Assembly: GCA_050050115.1 (NCBI GenBank)
Contig: JASFUX010000070.1
Coordinates: 1-13,976 of the forward strand
Length of the DNA stretch: 13,976 nucleotides
Source: JASFUX01 sp050050115
GTDB lineage: Bacteria > Pseudomonadota > Alphaproteobacteria > Caulobacterales > Maricaulaceae
Direction: 5' to 3'
In this document: positions 7,340-13,876 of the stretch, piece by piece
Position numbering within the stretch: position 1 is the first letter of the stretch
How the letters are laid out: each line of letters begins with the position of its first letter
Made by a program: the position numbers and the translations under genes
The notes under the pieces: generated by a model
Seen by the model: only the letters and a program-made list of their open reading frames with translations
What the model was told of the DNA's origin: nothing
The model's database searches: none

Positions 7340-7403
7340 TTGGTCCCTTGGGTTTTCTTCAGGAGAGCCGTTCAATAGCAGTCGTGTCATTGGAGCCGCC
7401 GTA
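7340..7403. promoter_or_regulatory. Short divergent spacer between the lpoA-like gene and rsmI
   Basis: Sixty-four bases must carry both start regions: CCAAGGGA for the lipoprotein gene at the left edge and TGGAG, 8 bases before the rsmI ATG, at the right. The middle (7365-7390) is moderately AT-rich, but I cannot pick unambiguous promoter boxes. The narrow spacing implies overlapping and probably co-regulated promoters. Confidence 0.4.
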
Positions 7404-8423
7404 ATGTCATCCGCGCGTGACCCTAGAAACCGGGCCTCCCCCGCGCAAGCGTCGCCGTCCGCGCGCGCGTCCGAACCCTCGCAATCCGATCCCGTCCCGC
7501 CCGTTTCTGATTCGCCCGCTTCCGCCTCGTCCGAACCTTTCCGGACCAAGCCGCTGTCGCTCGCGCCCGGTCTTTACGTGGTCTCGACCCCGATCGGCCG
7601 GCTGCGCGACATCACGCTGCACGCGCTCGACGTTCTCGCCGCCGCCGATATCGTCCTGTGCGAGGACACCCGCGTCACGCGGCGATTGTGTGACGCTTTT
7701 GGGATCAACGCGAAACTCGAACGCTACGACGACCACACCGGCGCGCGGGCGCGCCCGGAGATCCTGAAGCGGCTTCAAAACGGCGGCGCGGTCGCGCTGG
7801 CGTCCGACGCGGGCACGCCGCTTGTTTCCGATCCCGGCTACAAGCTGGTTAAGGAGGCGGCCGAGCTGGGGGTCGACGTTTTCGCCGCGCCGGGGCCCTC
7901 GGCGGCGCTCGCCGCGCTGACCGTCGCCGGCCTGCCGACCGACCGTTTCCTGTTCGCCGGCTTCCCGCCCGCTAAATCCGGTGCGCGCGACGCCATGCTG
8001 ACCGAGCTGGCGGGCGCGCCTTCGACGCTCGTCTTCTTCGAGTCCGGACCGCGGCTCGCCGAGAGCCTCGCGGCGATGGCCGAAGTGTTCGGCGACCGGC
8101 CCGCATGCGTGGCGCGCGAGCTGACCAAGATGCACGAGGAAGCGCGGCGCGGGACCTTGAAGACGCTCGCCGCCGCCTACGCCGAGGCGTCGCCGCCCAA
8201 GGGCGAGATCGTGATCGTCGTCGGCCCGCCGGAGGCCGAGGCGCGCTGGGACGCCGCCGCCGTCGACGCGGCGCTCAAGGCCCGTCTCGACGCCTCGCCG
8301 CTCAAGCCGCTCGCCACCGAGGTGGCCGACGCGTCGGGCTGGACGCGGCGCGAGGTCTACGCCCGCGCCCTCGCGCTCAAGCACGCCGGCGGCGACGACG
8401 CAAACGAGGACGGTCCCTCGTGA
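7404..8423 (+). CDS. rsmI: RsmI, 16S rRNA (cytidine1402-2'-O)-methyltransferase
   Basis: A 339-residue SAM-dependent methyltransferase that 2'-O-methylates C1402 in the decoding centre of 16S rRNA. Tetrapyrrole-methylase-fold signatures are clear: GLYVVSTPIGRLRDIT (56-71), LCEDTRVTRRL (85-95), YDDHTG (108-113), ALASDAGTPLVSDPGY (131-146), APGPSA (162-167) and KMHEE followed by GEIVIVVG toward the end. The catalytic part starts near residue 53. The first ~50 residues are an unusual Ser/Pro/Ala-rich, probably disordered extension. The ATG at 7404 has GGAG 8 bases upstream; I see no in-frame ATG or GTG between there and the core, so the extension is likely translated. The stop overlaps the yraN GTG by 4 bases (GTGA), placing both in one operon. 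Confidence 0.96.
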   Translation: MSSARDPRNRASPAQASPSARASEPSQSDPVPPVSDSPASASSEPFRTKPLSLAPGLYVVSTPIGRLRDITLHALDVLAAADIVLCEDTRVTRRLCDAFGINAKLERYDDHTGARARPEILKRLQNGGAVALASDAGTPLVSDPGYKLVKEAAELGVDVFAAPGPSAALAALTVAGLPTDRFLFAGFPPAKSGARDAMLTELAGAPSTLVFFESGPRLAESLAAMAEVFGDRPACVARELTKMHEEARRGTLKTLAAAYAEASPPKGEIVIVVGPPEAEARWDAAAVDAALKARLDASPLKPLATEVADASGWTRREVYARALALKHAGGDDANEDGPS

Positions 8424-8794
8424 GCCGCGCCGACCGGCGGCGGGCCGAGCGGCGGGGCCGGTTCGCCGAGACGCTGGCCAGCCTGTGGCTGCAGCTCAAG
8501 GGCTACCGCCTGCTCGCCAAGCGGGTGCGCACGCCGGTCGGCGAATTCGACCTGGCGCTGCAGCGCGGGCGCACCCTGGCGATCGTCGAGGTCAAGGCGC
8601 GCCCGAGCGCGACCGACGGCCTTCAAGCCGTGACCGATCTGGCCAAGCGACGGATCTGTGCGGCGGCGGAGACGTGGGCTTCGGCGCAGCCGGCGCTCAC
8701 CGACCTCGACCTTCGCTTCGACCTTGTCATAATCACGCCGCGGTCGCCGCCGATTCATCTGCGCGGCGCCTGGCGACCGGATGATCCGGTCTGA
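8420..8794 (+). CDS. yraN: YraN/UPF0102 family endonuclease-like protein
   Basis: A 124-residue protein of the UPF0102 family with a restriction-endonuclease-like fold. The conserved core is visible: an N-terminal basic helix (RRGRFAETLASLWLQLKGYR, 11-30), then TPVGEFDLAL (38-47) with E42 and D44, and AIVEVKAR (54-61) with E57 and K59. Together these give the D-(E/x)xK metal-binding pattern of PD-(D/E)xK nucleases. The in vivo substrate is not established. The start is a GTG at 8420 overlapping the rsmI stop; the ribosome site lies inside rsmI (GAGG at 8407-8410). The gene almost always follows rsmI in proteobacteria. The basic N-terminus fits a nucleic-acid-binding role, but that is inference. 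Confidence 0.93.
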   Translation: MSRADRRRAERRGRFAETLASLWLQLKGYRLLAKRVRTPVGEFDLALQRGRTLAIVEVKARPSATDGLQAVTDLAKRRICAAAETWASAQPALTDLDLRFDLVIITPRSPPIHLRGAWRPDDPV

Positions 8795-8813
8795 CTTCAA
8801 GGGAGACATGGGA

Positions 8814-9335
8814 ATGCGCCGCTTCATCGCCGGGCTGACGATCGCTCTCACCGCGCTGGCGGCCGGCTGCGCGACCCCGCAGGTGAACGCAGGCGGAGTC
8901 AACAACGCCTCCGCCGAGATGGCGATCAAGTCGCGGATGTTCCGCTCGACCACCGCTTTCTCCGGCGTCGACGTGATCGTCGTCGACGGGGTGGCGCTGC
9001 TGATCGGCCACGTGCCCGACGAAGCAACCAAAGAAGAAGCCGGCCGCATCGCCTGGAGCGCGCCCAACGTGCGCGACGTCGGCAACGAGCTCGTGATCAG
9101 TCCCGACGGCCGCACCCTGCGCGGCGCGAACGACCAGGTGCTTCTCAGCCAGGTGCGCGCCCGCCTGCTCGCCGCCGACGTGCGCGCCCGGACAGTCCAC
9201 GTCGAGGTCTACAACGGCGTCGTCTACCTCCTCGGCCGCGCCCGCACCCAGGCCGAAGCCACTGAAATCGCCGAGATCGCCAGCTACGTCGGCGGGGTGG
9301 ACCGCGTGGTCAGCTTCGTGCGGGGCGAGGGGTGA
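8814..9335 (+). CDS. DolP/YraP-like outer-membrane lipoprotein with two BON domains
   Basis: A 173-residue lipoprotein. The signal MRRFIAGLTIALTALAAGC ends in a lipobox with C19 as the acylated residue. BON1 spans about 33-95 (strand VDVIVVDGVALLIGHV, 52-67, conserved G65) and BON2 about 107-170 (VHVEVYNGVVYLLGRA, 128-143, conserved G141). The size and double-BON plan match E. coli DolP (YraP), which supports outer-membrane integrity; binding to anionic phospholipid through BON2 is known there and inferred here. The ATG at 8814 is preferred over one at 8808: AAGGGAG (8799-8805) is 8 bases from the first but only 2 from the second. It lies 19 bases after yraN, and its stop overlaps the next start by 4 bases, so it is within the rsmI operon. 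Confidence 0.9.
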   Translation: MRRFIAGLTIALTALAAGCATPQVNAGGVNNASAEMAIKSRMFRSTTAFSGVDVIVVDGVALLIGHVPDEATKEEAGRIAWSAPNVRDVGNELVISPDGRTLRGANDQVLLSQVRARLLAADVRARTVHVEVYNGVVYLLGRARTQAEATEIAEIASYVGGVDRVVSFVRGEG

Positions 9336-10021
9336 CGAGCGCCGCCGACGCGGCGTCTCGAGGAGGCGCGCCGCCGAAGCACGCCTCTGGGCGCGTCTTC
9401 GGGCGCGCTTTCTGGGGACTGATGACTTTCCTGTCGATCGGGGTCGGCGGCTATGCGCTGTTTCACGTCGCGACCGGCTTCGCTTACTTGCCGCCCGAGG
9501 TGGCCGGCAACGCGTTTCCCAGCTCGATCGGCCTGCGCGCCCACGTCGCGGCGTCGGGCGTCGCGCTGATCCTCGGGCCGTTCCAATTTCTGCGCAGCCT
9601 GCGCGCCAAGCGTCCGCGGCTGCATCGCTGGACGGGGCGGTGCTACGTCGCCGCCTGCCTGACCGGCGGCGCGGCGGGCGGAGCGATCGCCCTGTTCACC
9701 ACCGCCGGCCCGGTCGCCGGTTGGGGCTTCTTAGGTCTCGCCGCCGCCTGGCTCGCCTGCACCGGCATGGCCTGGACGGCCGCTCTGCGCCGCGACTTCG
9801 CCAGCCACGAACGCTGGATGATCCGCTCCTTCGCCCTGACCCTCGCCGCCGTGACGCTGCGGCTCTATCTGCCCATTGGCGCGAGCCTCGCGGGCGGCTT
9901 CTACCCCGCCTACGTCGTGATTGCTTGGGCTTGCTGGGTTCCCAACATCGTCGTCGCAGAGATCTGGATTCGAAGCCGTCTGGTCAGGCCGAAACCCACG
10001 GCCGGAGCGGTGGCGAGCTAG
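9332..10021 (+). CDS. DUF2306 integral membrane protein
   Basis: A 229-residue membrane protein with about five to six hydrophobic segments (roughly 26-46, 70-88, 105-123, 130-150, 163-182 and 191-212). DUF2306 hallmarks are LRAHVAASGVALILGPFQFL (69-88), RLHRWTGRCYV (96-106), SHERWMIRSFALT (158-170) and a late WVPNIVVAE (202-210). Three conserved histidines (H71, H98, H159) lie at helix ends and could ligand heme or metal; the function of the family is unknown to me. The start is GTG at 9332, in a GTGA overlap with the dolP-like stop, so it is coupled to that gene. The ~25-residue N-terminus ahead of the first helix is cytoplasmic-looking and low in complexity. Presence in an envelope-gene operon suggests an envelope role, which is inference. 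Confidence 0.85.
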   Translation: MTSAADAASRGGAPPKHASGRVFGRAFWGLMTFLSIGVGGYALFHVATGFAYLPPEVAGNAFPSSIGLRAHVAASGVALILGPFQFLRSLRAKRPRLHRWTGRCYVAACLTGGAAGGAIALFTTAGPVAGWGFLGLAAAWLACTGMAWTAALRRDFASHERWMIRSFALTLAAVTLRLYLPIGASLAGGFYPAYVVIAWACWVPNIVVAEIWIRSRLVRPKPTAGAVAS

Positions 10022-10022
10022 C

Positions 10023-10054
10023 CGGCGGCATCGCCGAGACGAGCCTGTTTCGTC
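10023..10054 (+). terminator. Tandem small hairpins after the DUF2306 gene, possible weak terminator
   Basis: Immediately after the stop codon, CGGCG-GCAT-CGCCG (10023-10036) forms a 5-bp stem. GACGA-N7-TCGTC (10038-10054) forms a second, followed by a T-rich tract with TTTT and several other T pairs (10056-10073). The stems are short, so termination would be leaky at best. A break here would separate the rsmI operon from comM. Confidence 0.25.
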
Positions 10055-10073
10055 GGTTGTTCATATTTTGTTC

Positions 10074-10101
10074 TTGCCAGAGCCAGATCCCTTGGCTAGC
10101 C
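10074..10101 (+). promoter_or_regulatory. Candidate housekeeping promoter for comM
   Basis: TTGCCA (10074-10079) and GCTAGC (10095-10100) are spaced like the Caulobacter sigma-73 type promoter (TTGAC-like box and a GCTA-starting -10). They lie about 30 bases before the comM ATG in a 108-base spacer. The match beyond GCTA is poor, so this is tentative. Confidence 0.3.
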
Positions 10102-10129
10102 TCCCTCCGTCGTTGAGGAGGGCTGGGGC

Positions 10130-11674
10130 ATGGTCGCACGCATCGGCACGGTCGCGTTCGAGGGCGCTGAGGCCAAGCGCGTCGACGTGCAGGTTCAGCT
10201 GGTCGGCGAAGGCAAGGCGTTCCTCGCCATCGTCGGGCTCGCCGACAAGTCCGTGGCCGAAGCGCGCGAGCGCGTGCGCGCCGCCTTCGCCGCGATCGGG
10301 CTCTCCTTCCCCGGCAAGCAGGTCATCGTCAATCTCGCGCCCGCGGACCTGCCTAAGGACGGCGGGCACTACGACCTGCCCATCGCCCTGGGACTGATGG
10401 CCGAGATGGGAATCCTGCCCAAGGATGAGCTTGAGGGCTACGTCGCCATCGGCGAGCTTGGCCTCGACGGCGCGATCGCCCAGGTCGCCGGCGCCTTGCC
10501 CGCCGCCATGGCCGCGAACGGCGAGGGGCTGGGGCTGATCTGCCCCGAACCCTGCGGCCCCGAAGCCGCCTGGGCCGGATCGATGGACATCCTCGCGGCG
10601 ACCTCGCTGATGGCGGTGGTCAATCACTTCAAAGGCGTCCAGGTCCTGAGCCCGCCCAAGCCGGGCCCGCTCGAGGACGGCGGCGCGATTCCCGATCTGC
10701 GCGACGTCAAAGGCCAGGAGAACGCCAAGCGCGCGCTGGAGGTCGCCGCGGCGGGCGGGCACAACCTTCTGTTCATCGGCCCGCCGGGCTCGGGCAAGTC
10801 GATGATGGCCGCGCGCCTGCCGGGCCTGTTGCCGCCGCTGTCGGCGCAGGAGCTGCTCGAAGTCTCGATGATCCACTCGGTCGCCGGGCTGCTCGAACGC
10901 GGCCGGCTGACCCGCCGCCGGCCGTTCCGCGCGCCGCATCACTCGGCGTCCATGGCCGCGCTCGTCGGCGGCGGCGTGCGCGCCAAGCCGGGGGAAGCGT
11001 CTTTGGCCCATCGCGGCGTGTTGTTTCTTGACGAGCTGCCCGAGTTCAATCCGGCCGTGCTCGACTCCCTCCGCGCGCCGATGGAGACCGGCCGCATCTC
11101 GATCGCGCGGGCCAACCGTCACGTCTCCTACCCGGCTGATTTCCAGCTGATTGCTGCGATGAATCCGTGCCGCTGCGGCGGTCAGGCCGGGGCCGACGGA
11201 GTCGCCTGCCGACGCGGCCCGCGCTGCGCGGCGGACTATCAGGCCCGGGTGTCCGGCCCGATGATGGATCGCATCGATCTGCAGGTCGAAGCCCCGCCCG
11301 TCACGCCGGCCGACCTCGCCCTGCCGCCCCCGCCCGAAGGCACCGCCGAGGCCGCCGCCCGTGTCGCCGCCGCGCGGGGGATGCAGACCGAGCGCGCGCC
11401 GGACTCCCTCGCCAGTCCCTTGAACGCGGCGCTCGACGGCGACGAACTGACCCGCGTCGCCGCGCCGGACGAGACCGGCGCGGCCCTGCTCGCCCAGGCG
11501 ACCCAGGCCATGAACCTCACCGCCCGGGGCTATGTCCGCGTGCTGCGGGTTGCGCGGACGATCGCCGACCTCGACGGCGCGGACGGCGTCCGCCGCCGCC
11601 ACGTCGCCGAGGCGTTAAGCTTTCGTAGAGCTTTATCCGCCCAATCCGGGACCGGCGCGGTCAAGGTTCCTTAA
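10130..11674 (+). CDS. comM: ComM/YifB-type Mg-chelatase-like AAA+ ATPase
   Basis: A 514-residue cytoplasmic ATPase. The N-terminal ChlI/Lon-like domain (about 1-170) contains FLAIVGLADKSVAEARERVR (31-50), NLAPADLPKDGGHYDLPIAL (68-87) and GELGLDG (108-114). The AAA+ core follows: Walker A GPPGSGKS (217-224), RPFRAPHHSAS (264-274), Walker B VLFLDELPEF (297-306), and the MNPCRCG...C...C cysteine cluster (C347, C349, C360, C366), then YQARVSGPMMDRID (370-383). A C-terminal Mg-chelatase part ends in ARGYVRVLRVARTIADLDG. ComM in Vibrio and Haemophilus is a hexameric helicase promoting branch migration during natural transformation, but the family is widespread in species not known to be competent, so its role here is open. 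GAGGAGG lies about 7 bases before the ATG. Confidence 0.94.
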   Translation: MVARIGTVAFEGAEAKRVDVQVQLVGEGKAFLAIVGLADKSVAEARERVRAAFAAIGLSFPGKQVIVNLAPADLPKDGGHYDLPIALGLMAEMGILPKDELEGYVAIGELGLDGAIAQVAGALPAAMAANGEGLGLICPEPCGPEAAWAGSMDILAATSLMAVVNHFKGVQVLSPPKPGPLEDGGAIPDLRDVKGQENAKRALEVAAAGGHNLLFIGPPGSGKSMMAARLPGLLPPLSAQELLEVSMIHSVAGLLERGRLTRRRPFRAPHHSASMAALVGGGVRAKPGEASLAHRGVLFLDELPEFNPAVLDSLRAPMETGRISIARANRHVSYPADFQLIAAMNPCRCGGQAGADGVACRRGPRCAADYQARVSGPMMDRIDLQVEAPPVTPADLALPPPPEGTAEAAARVAAARGMQTERAPDSLASPLNAALDGDELTRVAAPDETGAALLAQATQAMNLTARGYVRVLRVARTIADLDGADGVRRRHVAEALSFRRALSAQSGTGAVKVP

Positions 11675-11818
11675 GGGCCGTTCTGCTAACGTTTTCGCCG
11701 CAATCCGAGCGCCCGACGGCGGTCGCAGGGCGCGCCGCTTGCGCGTCGTCGCGACCCAACGAGCGTTAAGAGCGAGCCTGGCTGCGAGCCGCGAAGACGA
11801 CATTCAGATGAACTACGC
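11675..11818. other. Spacer between comM and the hybrid kinase, with an inverted repeat
   Basis: The 144-base gap has a GC-rich inverted repeat, GCGCCC (11709-11714) and GGGCGC (11728-11733), around a 13-base loop with no T-run after it. A very short CGTT-N5-AACG-TTTT element (11679-11695) just after comM could help termination. I find no full CtrA box (TTAA-N7-TTAA) and no promoter I would assign. The kinase start is not preceded by a recognisable Shine-Dalgarno. Confidence 0.4.
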
Positions 11819-13732
11819 ATGGCCCTAGACCTCGCCCATATCCTCGACGCGGTCGGCGATCTCGTCGTCCAGCGCGACGCGGCTGGAAGGATCGTCTACG
11901 TCAACGCCGGCTTCCGCCGCGCCTTGGGCGGCCGGCTGGAGGACTGGGCCGGCCGCTGGTTCATGCTCGCGCCCACCGACCAGGTCGACATGCCCGGCGG
12001 GCGCGCCCGGTTCGACGCCATGCTCGACACCGTCGCCGGGCCGACGCCCTACGAGTGGGAAGCCACGCCTCTGGGCGACGGCGGCGACGTGCTGGTCGGC
12101 CGCGACGTCTCCACCGAGCGCGCCGGCGCGGCGGCCCGTGAAGGCGCGCGCGCCGCAGCCGAGGCGCGGGCCGAGGCCAAAGAGGTGCTGTTCGCCGCGA
12201 TCACGCACGAGCTGCGCACCCCGATCTCCGGCATCGTCGGCTTCTCCCAGCTTCTGGACCGCACGTCGCTGTCGGCCGAGCAGCGCGACTACGTCGGCGC
12301 GATCGGCGACTCCGGCCGCCATCTGCTCGGCTTGATCGAAGACATGCTGGATGCGGCCAAACTGGCGGCGGGCGAAGCGGCGCTGCACGCCGACGACGTC
12401 GACCCGCGCGCCCTGGTCGACGCGGTCGCCAGCCTCCTCACCCCGCGGGCCTGCGAGAAGGGCCTCGAGATCTCGGTTTTCATCGACCCGCGCGCGCCCG
12501 CGCGCATCGCCGCGGACGCCGGCCGGCTGCGCCAGGTGCTGGTCAATCTGCTGGCCAACGCCGTGAAGTTCACCGAGACCGGCGGCGTCGCCATTCGCTT
12601 GATCGCCGAGGACGTCCATGCGCGCACCGCGCGGCTGCGCTTTGAGGTGTCCGACAGCGGCCCGGGCGTCTCCGAAGACGACCGTCAACGGATCTTCGAA
12701 GCCTTCACCCAAGGGGACTCCTCCGCCGCGCGCAAGGCCGAGGGCGTCGGCCTCGGCCTCTCGATCGCGCGCGGGATCCTCGAAGCGATGGGCGGCGAGA
12801 TCGGCCTGGCCGACGCCGATCCGGACCGCCTCGACAAAGATACGCCCGGCGCGACTTTCTTCGCCCGCGCGCCGTTCGACGTGCGCGAGCCGCCGCAAGT
12901 CGAGTTGACCGGCGCGCTCGACGGCGTCCGCGTCGTGGTCGCCGCGCCCGAGCCTTTGAGCCGCGCCGCGATCGCCGCGCAGCTCGCCGCCCTCGGCGCG
13001 GAAACGGACGAGGCCGCCGACCTCGACGGACTGCGCTGCCGGCTCAATCGCGACCCCGACCGCGTGGCCGTCGTCGACGACGCGCTCGCTGCGGTGGCTG
13101 ACGCGGACGTCGCCGAAGTCGTCGCGCCGGCGCGCGCCGCGCTCGTGCTGGTCGCACCATCCGAGCGGGCGGCGCTGGCCGACCGGCTCAAGTCGGGCTT
13201 CGACGGCTGGCTGATCAAGCCGTGCCGCGTGGACTCGCTGATCGACCGCGTCGCCCGCGCGGCGCGCGGCGAGCGCTCGAGCGCCGCCGAGATCGAACAG
13301 GCGAGCGTCGAGCCGCCCCGCGCCGCGCCGCCGGCGTCCGCCGCGCGCGTGCTTCTGGTCGAGGACAACCCGGTCAACCGGATGCTGGCGATGTCGCTGA
13401 TGAAGCGCATGGGCGTCGCCGCCGAAGCCGCTGAAAGCGGCGAAGGCGCCTTGAAGGCGTTGGCCGAGCGCAAGTTCGACCTCGTCCTCATGGACATGCG
13501 CCTGCCGGGACTCGACGGCCCGGAGACCACCCGCCGGCTGCGCGAGCAAGAAGGCGCGGGCCGGCGCACGCCGGTGATCGCCCTGACGGCCAATTCCGAC
13601 CCGGCCGACCGCCGCCGTTGCCTCGACGCCGGCATGGACGAGTTCCTGATCAAGCCCATCGAAGAGGCCCAGCTCGCCGAGTTGATCGACCGCTGGACGC
13701 GGGCCGAGGCGCAGTCCAAGCTCCGCGCCTGA
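11819..13732 (+). CDS. Soluble hybrid sensor histidine kinase (PAS-HisKA-HATPase-pseudoREC-REC), ShkA-like
   Basis: A 637-residue cytoplasmic hybrid kinase without membrane segments. It has a PAS-like domain (about 5-98) and an Ala/Arg/Glu-rich helical linker (100-122). DHp carries H130 in THELRTPISG. The CA domain has N-box N247, G1 DSGPG (279-283), F-box RIFEAF (291-296) and G2 GVGLGLSIA (309-317). Receiver 1 (about 369-482) keeps an Asp at the acceptor position (D420) and K467 but has A376-P377 where E515-D516 sit in receiver 2, and A446 in place of T590. It therefore probably cannot bind Mg2+ and acts as a pseudo-receiver. Receiver 2 (510-628) is canonical: E515, D516, acceptor D559, T590, K612. 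A DHp-CA-pseudoREC-REC core next to an ampG-like gene points to Caulobacter ShkA, whose pseudo-receiver binds c-di-GMP; orthology is inferred. The ATG at 11819 lacks a clear ribosome site but begins right at the PAS fold. Confidence 0.93.
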   Translation: MALDLAHILDAVGDLVVQRDAAGRIVYVNAGFRRALGGRLEDWAGRWFMLAPTDQVDMPGGRARFDAMLDTVAGPTPYEWEATPLGDGGDVLVGRDVSTERAGAAAREGARAAAEARAEAKEVLFAAITHELRTPISGIVGFSQLLDRTSLSAEQRDYVGAIGDSGRHLLGLIEDMLDAAKLAAGEAALHADDVDPRALVDAVASLLTPRACEKGLEISVFIDPRAPARIAADAGRLRQVLVNLLANAVKFTETGGVAIRLIAEDVHARTARLRFEVSDSGPGVSEDDRQRIFEAFTQGDSSAARKAEGVGLGLSIARGILEAMGGEIGLADADPDRLDKDTPGATFFARAPFDVREPPQVELTGALDGVRVVVAAPEPLSRAAIAAQLAALGAETDEAADLDGLRCRLNRDPDRVAVVDDALAAVADADVAEVVAPARAALVLVAPSERAALADRLKSGFDGWLIKPCRVDSLIDRVARAARGERSSAAEIEQASVEPPRAAPPASAARVLLVEDNPVNRMLAMSLMKRMGVAAEAAESGEGALKALAERKFDLVLMDMRLPGLDGPETTRRLREQEGAGRRTPVIALTANSDPADRRRCLDAGMDEFLIKPIEEAQLAELIDRWTRAEAQSKLRA

Positions 13733-13734
13733 TC

Positions 13735-13766
13735 GCCCGTTCATGCCCTGTTGGGCGCGGATGGGC
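13735..13766 (+). terminator. Hairpin 2 bases after the kinase stop, likely transcription terminator
   Basis: GCCCGTTCATGCCC (13735-13748), a TGTT loop and GGGCGCGGATGGGC (13753-13766) pair over 14 positions. GCCC/GGGC ends flank a middle containing G-U wobbles and one A-C mismatch. It begins 2 bases past the TGA. What follows (TTAGGATATTC) is AT-leaning but not a true U-tract, so it may be a partial or factor-assisted terminator, or a 3'-end stabiliser. Confidence 0.5.
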
Positions 13767-13817
13767 TTAGGATATTCGCCAATTGCGCGTCCGCCCGGCG
13801 CTCTGGCGCGCGTGTCA

Positions 13818-13839
13818 CAGTCCGCCGCACCCCGGACTG
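13818..13839. repeat. Perfect 7-bp inverted repeat upstream of the ampG-like gene
   Basis: CAGTCCG (13818-13824) and CGGACTG (13833-13839) flank an 8-base loop, about 38 bases before the next start codon. No T-run follows, so it is more likely an operator or 5'-leader hairpin than a terminator. No matching regulator is recognised. Confidence 0.4.
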
Positions 13840-13876
13840 ACGCCGAAATCTCGACGCTGAACGACTGAGGCCGCCC

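Noticed and set aside
6101..7378. A 425-codon plus-strand open frame opposite the lpoA-like gene
   Set aside because: Arg/Gln/His-rich shadow. The minus strand carries a signal peptide, lipobox and periplasmic-binding fold.
7340..7549. N-terminal extension of the lpoA-like protein into the rsmI coding region
   Set aside because: It would place about 70 acidic, Gly-rich residues ahead of a good lipoprotein signal peptide, which must be N-terminal; a good ribosome site precedes the internal start.
10061..11602. A 513-codon minus-strand open frame opposite comM
   Set aside because: Composition is typical of an antisense shadow (His/Arg/Gln/Gly-rich), and the plus strand encodes an intact ComM.
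11612..11640. Direct repeat of AGCTTT near the comM 3' end, considered as a CtrA-like or other binding site
   Set aside because: It lies inside comM coding sequence and does not satisfy TTAA-N7-TTAA; short repeats of this size occur by chance.
11825..13744. A 639-codon open frame on the minus strand covering the whole hybrid kinase gene
   Set aside because: It mirrors the codon structure of the kinase in GC-rich DNA and its product is low-complexity Arg/Ala/Gly-rich with no recognisable domain. The plus-strand kinase has every expected motif.
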